From: an uncultured Tateyamaria sp.
Lineage (GTDB): Bacteria; Pseudomonadota; Alphaproteobacteria; Rhodobacterales; Rhodobacteraceae
Length of the DNA stretch: 64,000 nucleotides
Direction of reading: 5' to 3'
Assembly (NCBI RefSeq): GCF_947488715.1
Contig: NZ_CANLAG010000003.1
Coordinates: 310,001 to 374,000 of the forward strand
A program made the position numbers and the translations under genes. This document shows positions 27,605-35,869 of the stretch, one piece after another. The notes beneath the pieces are model-generated. The model was not told the DNA's origin. It saw only the letters and a list, made by a program, of their open reading frames with translations, and searched no databases. Position 1 is the first letter of the stretch, and each line of letters opens with the position of its first letter.

Positions 27605-28660
27605 TTACTCGGCGGCTGCCAGAGCGTCGGTCAAAGCGGCGCGGATCGCTGTTTCGTTCACGTCGTCATGTTCGGCAATCACGACCAAACGACCCTGCCG
27701 CGCCTCATCAGGCCCCCAGGGGCGGTCGAACTGGTGCCGCACACGCGCGCCCACGGCTTGTACCAGCAGGCGCATCGGCTTGCCCGCGACGGCGGCGTAG
27801 CCTTTGACGCGCAGGATGTTCTGCGATTTCGCCATGGCTTCGATCCGGGCGACAAGCTCTGCGGGGTCGGCGACTTCGGGGATGTCGATGATGACGCTTT
27901 CAAAGTCGTCGTGCTCGTGATCGTCGTGGCCGTCGTGATGGCTGGGCCGCGCGTCCATGTCGTCTTCGGCGGCCGCTTCCAGCCCAAGGATCACACGGGG
28001 GTCCACAGCGCCTTCGGCCACTTCGACCACCGGCAGGGGGCGGGGGGCCTCGGCGACGATGATCTCCTTTGCCCTGGCGATGCCGTCGGGACCGGCAAGG
28101 TCAGGCTTGGTCAGCAGGATGATGTCGGCGCAGCTGATCTGGTCCTCGAAGACCTCGGACAGCGGCGTTTCGTGATCCAGGCTGTCATCGGCCTCGCGCT
28201 GGGCATCGACGGCGGCGACATCCGGCGCGAACCGGCCCGCGGCGACAGCCTCGGCATCGGCAAGGGCGATGACGCCATCCACGGTGATGCGGCTGCGGAT
28301 ATCGGGCCAGTCGAACGCCTTGAGCAGGGGTTTGGGCAGGGCGAGGCCGGAGGTTTCGATCAGGATATGCTCGGGCTGCGGGTCCAGCGCCATCAGCGCC
28401 TCGATCGTCGGAATGAAGTCATCGGCCACGGTGCAGCAGATGCAGCCATTGGCCAGCTCCATGATGTTTTCGGCGGGGCAATCGGGGATCGCGCAGGATT
28501 TCAGGATGTCGCCATCGACACCCACGTCGCCAAATTCGTTGACGACGACGGCAAGCCGCTTGCCTTGCGGGTTCTGCATCAGGTGACGCACGAGGGTCGT
28601 CTTGCCCGAGCCCAGGAAGCCGGTGATGACGGTGACGGGGACTTTGTTCAGGTTGGCCAT
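27605..28660 (-). CDS. cobW: CobW, G3E GTPase and probable cobalt metallochaperone
   Basis: A 351-residue COG0523 GTPase with P-loop GFLGSGKT (residues 14-21), the metal motif GCICC, and an internal His/Asp-rich loop HHDGHDDHEHDD that may bind metal. CobW is thought to hand cobalt to the CobNST chelatase. The start MANLNKVPVTVITGF at 28660 lies 1 bp past the DUF1636 stop. The immediate cobW-cobN order fits the role. Confidence 0.95.
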   Translation of the reverse strand: MANLNKVPVTVITGFLGSGKTTLVRHLMQNPQGKRLAVVVNEFGDVGVDGDILKSCAIPDCPAENIMELANGCICCTVADDFIPTIEALMALDPQPEHILIETSGLALPKPLLKAFDWPDIRSRITVDGVIALADAEAVAAGRFAPDVAAVDAQREADDSLDHETPLSEVFEDQISCADIILLTKPDLAGPDGIARAKEIIVAEAPRPLPVVEVAEGAVDPRVILGLEAAAEDDMDARPSHHDGHDDHEHDDFESVIIDIPEVADPAELVARIEAMAKSQNILRVKGYAAVAGKPMRLLVQAVGARVRHQFDRPWGPDEARQGRLVVIAEHDDVNETAIRAALTDALAAAE

Positions 28661-28661
28661 C

Positions 28662-29036
28662 TCAGAACTCCTGTGGCGGTATGCGGGCGATGCAGTTTTT
28701 GCGGAAATGTTCGGGGCGTTCGCGCCACGGGACCAGCCCGTCGGCGGTGGCGGCGTATTTGGCGATGCCGTCAACAACCATGTCGGCGTCGCGGTCCTCC
28801 ATCAGGTTGCCGTAAACATAGGTCCAGCGGCGCGCCCCGCCGCGCACGGCGACAGAACAGCCCGATGAGCAGTTGGACAGGCATTCCACGGCCTTCAGCG
28901 TCACGCCTTCGGGCATGGCGCGGCCCGCCAGTTCGGCATGCAGCGCCTCGCCGGGGCGGATGCCGCCCTCGGCGATGTCCATCTCGCGGCGGCATTTGAC
29001 GCAGACCAGCAGTTCCACGGGGGGCAGTTCGGCCAT
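28662..29036 (-). CDS. DUF1636 ferredoxin-like protein
   Basis: A 124-residue small protein with four conserved-looking cysteines in two groups, VCVKCRR near residue 11 and CLSNCSSGC near residues 52-60, which fits a thioredoxin-like [2Fe-2S] ferredoxin fold. It is the first gene behind riboswitch 2 and directly precedes cobW. The function is unknown; an electron donor for CobG or for another redox step in corrin synthesis is a position-based guess. Confidence 0.85.
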   Translation of the reverse strand: MAELPPVELLVCVKCRREMDIAEGGIRPGEALHAELAGRAMPEGVTLKAVECLSNCSSGCSVAVRGGARRWTYVYGNLMEDRDADMVVDGIAKYAATADGLVPWRERPEHFRKNCIARIPPQEF

Positions 29037-29134
29037 GGTATTTCCCTGTCAGGGGACGGCATGGCAGATGGCGGGCGGCCCAAAAGGCGCATTGTCCCGA
29101 CACCCGGAACACCCCGCCCGGTTTCGTTTCACGC

Positions 29135-29333
29135 GGCTGGCAGGTCTCCCGGCTTGCGGATGTCAGGTTTCCCTGTCGGCGGCCCTGCCTTCCCGACGCG
29201 GTGGTCAGTGGCTGTGGGCGACCTCTCCGGTCACGGTCGCGGGGGCGGCTGCGTTTTCCAGGGTTTTTCCTACAGAAAAACCCAAGAGCGGCATTCCCTT
29301 TTCACCCAAGGCACAAAACCCCGGGCACCAGCC
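29135..29333 (-). ncRNA. Cobalamin (AdoCbl) riboswitch 2, upstream of DUF1636-cobW-cobN
   Basis: On the minus strand: closing stem GGCTGG (29333-29328) pairs with CCAGCC (29140-29135); between them are GGGTGAAAAGGGAA, the GCAGCCGCCCCCGCGACCGTGACC block, the B12 box GCCACTG, GGGAAGGC and CCGGGAGACCTGCC. The 3' end is about 100 bases ahead of the DUF1636 start, so B12 should repress the long DUF1636-to-cobA run. The P4/P5 region is unusually long, with a hairpin of GGGTTTTTC / GAAAAACCC type. Confidence 0.93.
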
Positions 29334-29429
29334 AAACCGTAGTGCGCCCGCCCCGAAACAGAGTCAAGCGCGTTCAGGATGGTGACGCGGCGGTCGGTCG
29401 GCTATTTTGCCATGAGAGAGGATCGCGAG

Positions 29430-30038
29430 ATGCCGCAAAAGATCATCGTTTGGGATTTCGATGGCGTGTTGAACGCCAATATCGTGGATGGCCGGTTTGT
29501 CTGGGCCGACCGGTTGCAGGCGGACTGGGGGATCGATGTAGCGGCGCTGGCGGGCCACCTGTTTCATCCCGACAGGATCGGTCACATCATGCGTGGACGG
29601 GTGGATTTGCGTGACGCGCTGGCCGAATGGCTGGACATGGCGGGCCACGATGTGGATGCCGATGCCTTTCTGGCCTACTGGTTTGCCCGCGATGCGTTGC
29701 CCGATGCCGCGGTCATACAACAGTTGAGCCGCCCCGGCGCGCGCCATGTGATCGGCACGAACAACGAACGCAGGCGGGCGCGGTATATCGAGGATCAAAT
29801 GGGTTTTGGCACCCGCGTCGAGCATATCTTTGCCTCTGGCCGCATGGGGCACGCGAAGCCCGACGCCGCCTATTTCGCGCATATCGAAGACTGGAGCGGT
29901 GCGCCCGCGTGCGATCATATCTTGATCGACGATACGCGCGCCAACGTGGACGCGGCAGCGGCGCGCGGGTGGCAGGTGTTTCATTTCACCGACCGGACAC
30001 GGGATGATCTGGTCGCTTTTCTGGATGTTATGGTCTGA
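29430..30038 (+). CDS. HAD-superfamily hydrolase
   Basis: A 202-residue HAD phosphatase-type protein. Motif I is VWDFDGVLN near the N-terminus, motif II is the IGTNNE stretch, the motif III lysine is in GHAKPDAAYF and motif IV is the LIDDTRAN acidic pair. The start MPQKIIVWDFDG at 29430 has an AGAGGATC ribosome site; longer frames begin at 29379. It lies between riboswitch 2 and cobO, on the cobO strand. A role as a phosphatase in nucleotide-loop assembly is possible by context only. Confidence 0.8.
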   Translation: MPQKIIVWDFDGVLNANIVDGRFVWADRLQADWGIDVAALAGHLFHPDRIGHIMRGRVDLRDALAEWLDMAGHDVDADAFLAYWFARDALPDAAVIQQLSRPGARHVIGTNNERRRARYIEDQMGFGTRVEHIFASGRMGHAKPDAAYFAHIEDWSGAPACDHILIDDTRANVDAAAARGWQVFHFTDRTRDDLVAFLDVMV

Positions 30039-30107
30039 GGCCGGCAAGACCGCTGGCGCTTGCCGCGAAATGATGGCACCAAAAGGGTCGCAATCCCGGA
30101 GGACGCC

Positions 30108-30719
30108 ATGGACGACATCACCACCCGCCACAACGCCAAGATGAAAAAGATCAAGGCCGCCCGCGACAAGATGATGGAGACGAAGACCGAGGAAAAAGGT
30201 CTGATCATGGTGCATACAGGACCCGGCAAGGGCAAATCGTCGTCCGGGTTCGGGATGATCATGCGGTGCATCAGCCACGGGATGCCCTGTGCCGTGGTGC
30301 AGTTCATCAAGGGCAACTGGGACACGGGCGAAAAGACGTTCCTGCGCGACCGTTTTGCAGATGAATGCCGGTTTTTCGTTTCTGGTGAGGGGTTTACCTG
30401 GGAAACGCAGGACCGCGAGCGGGACATTGCCGCGGCTCAGAACGGGTGGCGGATTGCCAAGGAACAGATTTTGGACCCAGAGGTGCAGTTCGTGCTGCTC
30501 GACGAGATCAACATCGCGCTGCGCTATGATTATCTGGACATCGACGAGGTGGTCGATTTTCTGATGAACGAAAAGCCCGAGATGACCCACGTGGTGCTGA
30601 CAGGCCGCAATGCCAAGCCCGAGCTGATCGAGGCGGCAGATCTGGTGACCGAGATGACTCTGATCAAACACCCGTTCAAGGATCTGGGCGTGAAGGCCCA
30701 GAAGGGCGTGGAATTCTAG
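30108..30719 (+). CDS. cobO: Corrinoid adenosyltransferase CobO
   Basis: A 203-residue CobA/CobO-type ATP:corrinoid adenosyltransferase with P-loop HTGPGKGKSSSGFG (about residues 36-49) and the family blocks VVQFIKGNWDTGE and LDEINIALRYDYLD. It transfers the adenosyl group to cob(I)yrinate or later corrinoids. The ATG at 30108 follows a CGGAGG ribosome site. It heads a plus-strand run cobO-YrhK-DUF457-cobQ. Confidence 0.96.
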   Translation: MDDITTRHNAKMKKIKAARDKMMETKTEEKGLIMVHTGPGKGKSSSGFGMIMRCISHGMPCAVVQFIKGNWDTGEKTFLRDRFADECRFFVSGEGFTWETQDRERDIAAAQNGWRIAKEQILDPEVQFVLLDEINIALRYDYLDIDEVVDFLMNEKPEMTHVVLTGRNAKPELIEAADLVTEMTLIKHPFKDLGVKAQKGVEF

Positions 30720-30725
30720 GCAGCC

Positions 30726-30992
30726 ATGTCGCGGACCCTGATGGAACACAAGACGCCCCAACATGCAGCGGTCTATGGCTTTTATGAAAAGCTCTATACC
30801 GTGATCGACCTGTCTGCGGGGCTGTTGTTTCTGGTCGGGTCGGTTCTGTTTTTCTGGGAGGCCACGACCTATTTCGCGACATGGCTATTCGTGATCGGGT
30901 CGCTATTGTTTGTGGCCCGGCCCGCGTCGACCTTTGCGCGTGAATATCACATCGCGAAACTGCCGCTGCCGGGGGATGATGATCCGGCATGA
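30726..30992 (+). CDS. YrhK-domain small membrane protein
   Basis: An 88-residue protein resembling the YrhK family: a YEKLYTVIDLSAGLLFLVGSV segment and FWEATTYFATWLFVIGSLLF give two membrane helices, with short polar ends. It starts 6 bp after the cobO stop. The function is unknown. Lying between cobO and cobQ suggests co-transcription, but no known B12 role exists for this family. Confidence 0.7.
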   Translation: MSRTLMEHKTPQHAAVYGFYEKLYTVIDLSAGLLFLVGSVLFFWEATTYFATWLFVIGSLLFVARPASTFAREYHIAKLPLPGDDDPA

Positions 30993-31020
30993 CGTGCGTT
31001 TGGCATATCGGTCACGCGCC

Positions 31021-31485
31021 ATGATCATCGGCCATTTGCCCGCCGGATATCTGGCCGCCTGCGCACTCGAGGCGCCGTTTGACCGCGACCGCGTCGTGTT
31101 CTGGAGCGTGATTGCAGGCGCGGTGCTGCCGGACCTCGACATGCTGCGGTTCTTCTTTGTCGATGACGGGACGGTGCATCACCATACTTACCTGACCCAT
31201 GATCCGACGCTCTGGCTTAACGTGCTCATCCTCGGGTTTGTGTTCACTTCGCGCGTGTTGATCGGCGTGGGCATCGGGACGATGCTGCACATGCTGCTCG
31301 ACACGATCGCGGGGGCGATCGTCTGGGGCTATGGGCCGTTGTCGGTGTCCGGCCCCATTGTGACTGTGCCCGCGACCCAGGATCATTGGGTGCTGTCCTT
31401 TGTCCTGCATTGGACCTTTGCGGTTGAATTGGTGCTTTGCGCGGCGGCGACATACGTATTTTTGCGCCGTAGGGGACGGGTATGA
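31021..31485 (+). CDS. DUF457/YdjM-like inner-membrane metal-dependent hydrolase family protein
   Basis: A 154-residue membrane protein with PDLDMLRFF, then [10 protein letters not shown], and a later [17 protein letters not shown] segment. These His/Asp groups between hydrophobic helices are the usual features of the YdjM/DUF457 family. I chose the ATG at 31021; in-frame ATGs at 30976 and 30979 overlap the YrhK gene. Its stop overlaps the cobQ ATG by 4 bp (ATGA), so it is coupled to cobQ. The function is unknown. Confidence 0.7.
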   Translation: MIIGHLPAGYLAACALEAPFDRDRVVFWSVIAGAVLPDLDMLRFFFVDDGTVHHHTYLTHDPTLWLNVLILGFVFTSRVLIGVGIGTMLHMLLDTIAGAIVWGYGPLSVSGPIVTVPATQDHWVLSFVLHWTFAVELVLCAAATYVFLRRRGRV

Positions 31486-32930
31486 CCAAGGCCCTAATGC
31501 TCCAAGGCACGGGCTCCAATGTGGGCAAATCCATGCTGGTGGCGGGCCTGTGCCGGGCGGCTGTCAAACGGGGCCTGTCGGTGGCACCGTTCAAGCCGCA
31601 AAACATGTCCAACAATGCCGCCGTCACCGCGAACGGGGGCGAGATTGGGCGCGCGCAGGCGTTGCAGGCGATGGCGTGCCGCCTCGCGCCACATACGGAC
31701 ATGAACCCCGTCTTGCTGAAACCCGAGACGGATGTGGGCAGTCAGGTGGTGGTGCAGGGCAAGCGTCTGACCACAGTCAAGGCGCGCGACTATGCCCGCC
31801 TCAAGCCGACGCTGATGGATCCGGTGCTGGACAGCTTTAACCGGCTGAAATCGAGGCATGATCTGGTGTTGGTCGAAGGGGCGGGCAGCCCGGCCGAGGT
31901 CAACCTGCGCCCCGGCGACATCGCCAATATGGGCTTTGCCCGCGCCGCCGATTGCCCGGTGATCCTGGCCGGAGACATCGACCGGGGTGGCGTCATTGCG
32001 CAGATCGTCGGCACGCAGGCGGTGATTGACACAGATGATGCGGCCATGATCGCGGGCTTTCTGATCAACCGGTTTCGTGGCGATCCGCGCCTCTTTGACG
32101 ATGGCTATGCGATGATCGAGGCGCACACGGGCTGGCGGGGGTTTGGTGTGGTGCCGTGGTTTGGTGACGCCTGGAAATTGCCCGCCGAAGACGCGCTCGA
32201 CATATCGACACCGCAGCGTGAGGGCGGGCTGCATGTTGTCTGCCTCAAGCTGTCGCGCATCGCCAATTTCGACGACATGGACCCGCTGGCCCATGAGCCG
32301 GGTGTGCGGGTGACGATGCTGCATGCGGGGCAGGCCTTGCCCGGTGATACGGATGTGGTTGTGATCCCCGGCAGCAAATCCACGCGCAGCGACATGGATT
32401 TTCTGCGGGCGCAGGGCTGGGATGCGGACATCTACGCCCATGTGCGCCGGGGTGGGCATGTGCTGGGCATTTGTGGCGGGTATCAGATGCTGGGCCATGC
32501 CATCGATGACCCGGACGGGATCGAGGGCGCGCCGGGCAGCGCGGCGGGGCTGGGCCTGCTGGATGTGCGCACGGAAATGACCGGGGACAAGCGTCTGACG
32601 GAAACGCAGGCCGTTCATGCGGACAGCGGACTGGCCGTGACTGGCTATGAGATACACAAAGGACGCACAACCGGGCCGGACTGCGCCCGTCCGTTTGCCC
32701 GGATCGGGGACAAGGCCGATGGCGCGATCCGAAGCGATGGGCGCGTCGTGGGCAGCTATTTGCACGGGATGTTCCGCGACGATGCGTTCCGGCGGCATTG
32801 GTTGGCCGGTTTGGGGGCCAGTGCTGGCAACGCGGGCTATACGCAGACGGTTGAGGCCACGCTGGATGCGCTGGCCGATCACCTTGAGACCCATCTGGAC
32901 GTGGACGCGATTTTGGCTTGCGCCCGCTAG
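31482..32930 (+). CDS. cobQ: Cobyric acid synthase CobQ
   Basis: A 482-residue amidotransferase that amidates side chains b, d, e and g of adenosyl-cobyrinic acid a,c-diamide. The N-terminal P-loop-like motif is [19 protein letters not shown], followed by [11 protein letters not shown]; the glutaminase nucleophile is in [11 protein letters not shown], with the catalytic His in SYLHGMF. It is the last gene of this cob run. Confidence 0.97.
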   Translation: MTKALMLQGTGSNVGKSMLVAGLCRAAVKRGLSVAPFKPQNMSNNAAVTANGGEIGRAQALQAMACRLAPHTDMNPVLLKPETDVGSQVVVQGKRLTTVKARDYARLKPTLMDPVLDSFNRLKSRHDLVLVEGAGSPAEVNLRPGDIANMGFARAADCPVILAGDIDRGGVIAQIVGTQAVIDTDDAAMIAGFLINRFRGDPRLFDDGYAMIEAHTGWRGFGVVPWFGDAWKLPAEDALDISTPQREGGLHVVCLKLSRIANFDDMDPLAHEPGVRVTMLHAGQALPGDTDVVVIPGSKSTRSDMDFLRAQGWDADIYAHVRRGGHVLGICGGYQMLGHAIDDPDGIEGAPGSAAGLGLLDVRTEMTGDKRLTETQAVHADSGLAVTGYEIHKGRTTGPDCARPFARIGDKADGAIRSDGRVVGSYLHGMFRDDAFRRHWLAGLGASAGNAGYTQTVEATLDALADHLETHLDVDAILACAR

Positions 32931-32953
32931 GCCTCTGACCGACAGTCGCCGGC

Positions 32954-33346
32954 ATGCCGCATATCACCTTGGAATATTCCGCCAATCTTGACGCCCATCT
33001 GGACATGGGCGCGCTCTGTGTCGCGCTCAAGGATGCGGCGGCGGCCACGGGCATCTTTCCCCCAGCGGGCATTCGCGTGCGTGCCTTTGCGGCGCAGCAT
33101 GTTGTGATTGCCGATGGTGATCCGCAGCACGGTTTTGTCGACATCAACATCCGTCTGGCCGCCGGGCGCGACGCTGCGGCCAAAACGCGTGCGACGGATG
33201 CGGTGTTTGCAGCGGCCCAGGCCTTTACCGCCGATGTGATGGCTGCGCGGCCCTTTATGCTGTCGTTGGAATTGCGCGAGATCGACGCGACATACAGTCG
33301 AAAGGCCAGCTCGATCCGCGACTACTTGCCGCCGGACATGCACTGA
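32954..33346 (+). CDS. 5-carboxymethyl-2-hydroxymuconate delta-isomerase family (tautomerase superfamily)
   Basis: A 130-residue protein starting MPHITLEYSANL. After Met removal the N-terminal Pro is the general base of the tautomerase superfamily, and the length and sequence fit the CHMI (HpaF) branch of homoprotocatechuate breakdown. No other hpa genes are nearby, so the real substrate is open. Its stop abuts the stop of the Anbu gene (TGA/TCA) with no spacer. Confidence 0.85.
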   Translation: MPHITLEYSANLDAHLDMGALCVALKDAAAATGIFPPAGIRVRAFAAQHVVIADGDPQHGFVDINIRLAAGRDAAAKTRATDAVFAAAQAFTADVMAARPFMLSLELREIDATYSRKASSIRDYLPPDMH

Positions 33347-34081
33347 TCAGTCAAAAGTAAATTCCGGCAACTGGTCAAAGGCTAACGTCAGCGCCTCGCC
33401 CCACCCATTCGACACAGCCTGATAATAGGGGTCGTCCTGTTCGATCCGGGCGGCGTGACCGATGGCAAGGCTGTCAGCGTCATAGGCAATGTAGTCGAGG
33501 GGCAGGCCCACGCTGAGGTTCGATTTGATCGTGGAATCAAAGCTGACCATCAGCAGTTTCAGCGCCTCTTCAAACGACATCTCGGGACGCAGTGCGCGCA
33601 CGAGGATCGGCTTGCCGTACTTCGCCTCGCCGATCTGGAAAAACGGCGTGTCGTCCGAGGCTTCGATAAAGTTGCCCTCGGGATAGATCAGAAACAGGCG
33701 CGGTGCGGACCCGGCGATCTGGCCGCCCACGATCATAGTCGCGCCAAAAGCGCCGTCGGCCTCCATGCCAGTGGTGGCATTGGCGGCGATCACCTCCTTG
33801 AGGGTGCGGCCCACCTCGCGCGCGATCTGGAACATCGACGGCGCTTCGAGGATCGAGGGTTTGCGGTCTTCGGGCGCTTTGGAGCGTTCGTCCAACAGGC
33901 TGATCACAGATTGCGTGGTGGCAAGGTTGCCCGCCGTCATGATCACGATGCTGCGTTTGCCGGGGATGTCCCAGCTGTGCATCTTCTTGACGGTCGAGAT
34001 GTTGTCCACGCCTGCATTCGTGCGCGTGTCCGACATGAAAATCAGCCCGGCATCCAGGCGCAATCCCACGCAATAGGTCAT
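33347..34081 (-). CDS. Anbu, proteasome-type protease (bacterial proteasome homologue)
   Basis: A 244-residue Ntn-hydrolase of the Anbu (BPH) family. It starts MTYCVGLRL, so the putative nucleophile is the Thr exposed after Met removal. SDTRTNAGVDNISTVKKMHS, MTAGNLATTQ and the VGGQIAG segment match the family. Anbu forms ring- or lock-washer-shaped assemblies whose substrates are unknown. It is last in a minus-strand run ATP-grasp, alpha-E, transglutaminase, Anbu, which is the known conserved neighbourhood. Confidence 0.93.
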   Translation of the reverse strand: MTYCVGLRLDAGLIFMSDTRTNAGVDNISTVKKMHSWDIPGKRSIVIMTAGNLATTQSVISLLDERSKAPEDRKPSILEAPSMFQIAREVGRTLKEVIAANATTGMEADGAFGATMIVGGQIAGSAPRLFLIYPEGNFIEASDDTPFFQIGEAKYGKPILVRALRPEMSFEEALKLLMVSFDSTIKSNLSVGLPLDYIAYDADSLAIGHAARIEQDDPYYQAVSNGWGEALTLAFDQLPEFTFD

Positions 34082-34120
34082 AATCTGGTGTGCCCTTGTC
34101 CCGAGTCGCCTAAATCTGCG

Positions 34121-34927
34121 CTATTGTTGCTGGACCTGCAAGGACACCGACATCGCCTCGCCTGCAAGACCATAGCGCAGGCCCGAAATTGGCGCGGCGC
34201 CCCGGTAATCCAGACCCGTTGCCACACGGATATAACGCGCGTCGGGCGAAATGCCGTTTGAGACGTCGAACCCGACCCAGCCGAGGCTTGGCACGTGGAC
34301 CTCGGCCCAGGCGTGGCTGGCGTCCTGATCAACGCGGTCGTTCATCATCAGATAGCCCGACACGTAACGCGCCGGAAACCCCATGGCGCGTGCGGCAGTG
34401 ATGAACACGTGCGCATGGTCCTGACAAACGCCGTGGCCGAGGGTGATCACATCCTCTGCGGTCAGATCGGGCGCGGCCTGATCGGTTGAATAGGGGATGC
34501 GCGACAGCACCAGTGCCGACAGCGCGTGCAGCGTGCTAAGGTCGTCGTCCTGACGTGTCGTCGCCGCGACAAGGGCGGCGGTGCCGTCACCGGGTTTGGT
34601 CAAATCGGTGCTGCGCTGAAACAGCCACAGCGGCACGAAACCGCCCTGCGGCCCGACCACGCCTGCGCGGTCTTCGGTAGTGACTGTGCCGCGGCAGATG
34701 ATCTCGATCTCGGATTGTCCGGGGGTAAAGCTGACCAGATCGACAGAGTTGGCGTGTTCGTCCTCGAACGCCACTTCGACTTGCCCGCCCAGCACTTCGA
34801 TGTCCCAGGTTTCGACCAGTTGACCGGGGCGCGATTTGGGCCGCAGCCGCACCTGTTGCAGGCCATATGGCACAGGCGCGTTGTAGGTATAGTGCGTCCG
34901 GTGTTCGACGTTCAGTCGCATGGTCAT
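34121..34927 (-). CDS. Transglutaminase-like protease-fold protein of the Anbu cluster
   Basis: A 268-residue protein: N-terminal beta domain typical of bacterial transglutaminase-like proteins (TYNAPVPYGLQQVRLRP) and a C-terminal papain-like catalytic domain. The triad is Cys168 in GHGVCQDHAH, His205 in DASHAWAEV and Asp221 in GFDVSNG. Such proteins may cleave or cross-link isopeptide or peptide bonds. Its ATG overlaps the alpha-E stop by 4 bp. Confidence 0.92.
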   Translation of the reverse strand: MTMRLNVEHRTHYTYNAPVPYGLQQVRLRPKSRPGQLVETWDIEVLGGQVEVAFEDEHANSVDLVSFTPGQSEIEIICRGTVTTEDRAGVVGPQGGFVPLWLFQRSTDLTKPGDGTAALVAATTRQDDDLSTLHALSALVLSRIPYSTDQAAPDLTAEDVITLGHGVCQDHAHVFITAARAMGFPARYVSGYLMMNDRVDQDASHAWAEVHVPSLGWVGFDVSNGISPDARYIRVATGLDYRGAAPISGLRYGLAGEAMSVSLQVQQQ

Positions 34928-35865
34928 TCGGTGAACCTGTAGTCAATTTCGATCTGGCGCCCCAACCGGGCGCTGTCGGCCAGAAAATCCGAGATGAATT
35001 CGTGCAGGCCGTAGTCAAAGATGGCGTTCATGTCATGGGCCTTGAACTTGTGGCATAGGGTCTCGGCCAGCGCGTGACAGGGGTGGCGCGTGTCGTATTC
35101 CTGCGCAATGAACCCAAGGTTTTCGCCGATCTTGCCATAGCAGAATGCAAGGCTGCGGGGCAGGCGCCCATCAAGGATCAGAAACTGGGCAATGGCGCGC
35201 GGGTCCGTTTCGCCTTCGTGCAGGGTCTGGTAGGCCCGTGTGGTCGATGTTGCACGCAGGATCGTGTCCCATTGCACGTTGTCGGACGCACTGCCCACCA
35301 GCCGCACAGAGGGCAGCAGAATATAGTATTTCTGGTCCAGAATGCGCGCTGTGTTGTCCGCCCGTTCAAAGAAGGTACCGATGCGGCAAAAGTTGTAGAT
35401 GTCGTTGCGCACCATCGACCCATGCGACGCACCCCGCACGATGGCCGTGCGCTGGCGGATCACCTGCAAGACGCGCGGCAGGTCGCGGTCGGCAATGGGT
35501 TGGGCCAGTAGTTTCTTGAGCACCATGTAGCATTCGTTCACCGCCTCCCAAACCTCGCGGGTCAGTGCGGTGCGCACGGTGCGCGCATTGGTGCGTGCGG
35601 TTTCGATGCCCGCCATGACACTGCCGGGATTGCCCGGATCGCGCAGGAGAAAGTCGATGATCTTGGGGCCATCGGGCGCGCCATGTGCCGCCTCGTAGGC
35701 CGATTTCAACCCGGTCGAGGACAGGATGGCGGTCCACTCGCTTTCAGCCGCACTGGACCGCGTCAGCGAGATGCGCAGGCCCGCATCGATCATACGCGCG
35801 GTGTTTTCGGCCCGTTCGAGATAGCGGAACATCCAAAAGAGGCCGCCAGCGGTCTTGCCCAACAT
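34924..35865 (-). CDS. Alpha-E domain protein (DUF403)
   Basis: A 313-residue, almost all-helical protein starting MLGKTAGGLFWMFRYLERAENTARMID, the defining start of the alpha-E (DUF403) family. These proteins always accompany circularly permuted ATP-grasp enzymes, and computational work has proposed peptide ligation or tagging systems. It overlaps the transglutaminase gene downstream and is 4 bp after the ATP-grasp stop. Confidence 0.93.
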   Translation of the reverse strand: MLGKTAGGLFWMFRYLERAENTARMIDAGLRISLTRSSAAESEWTAILSSTGLKSAYEAAHGAPDGPKIIDFLLRDPGNPGSVMAGIETARTNARTVRTALTREVWEAVNECYMVLKKLLAQPIADRDLPRVLQVIRQRTAIVRGASHGSMVRNDIYNFCRIGTFFERADNTARILDQKYYILLPSVRLVGSASDNVQWDTILRATSTTRAYQTLHEGETDPRAIAQFLILDGRLPRSLAFCYGKIGENLGFIAQEYDTRHPCHALAETLCHKFKAHDMNAIFDYGLHEFISDFLADSARLGRQIEIDYRFTE

Positions 35866-35869
35866 CGCG

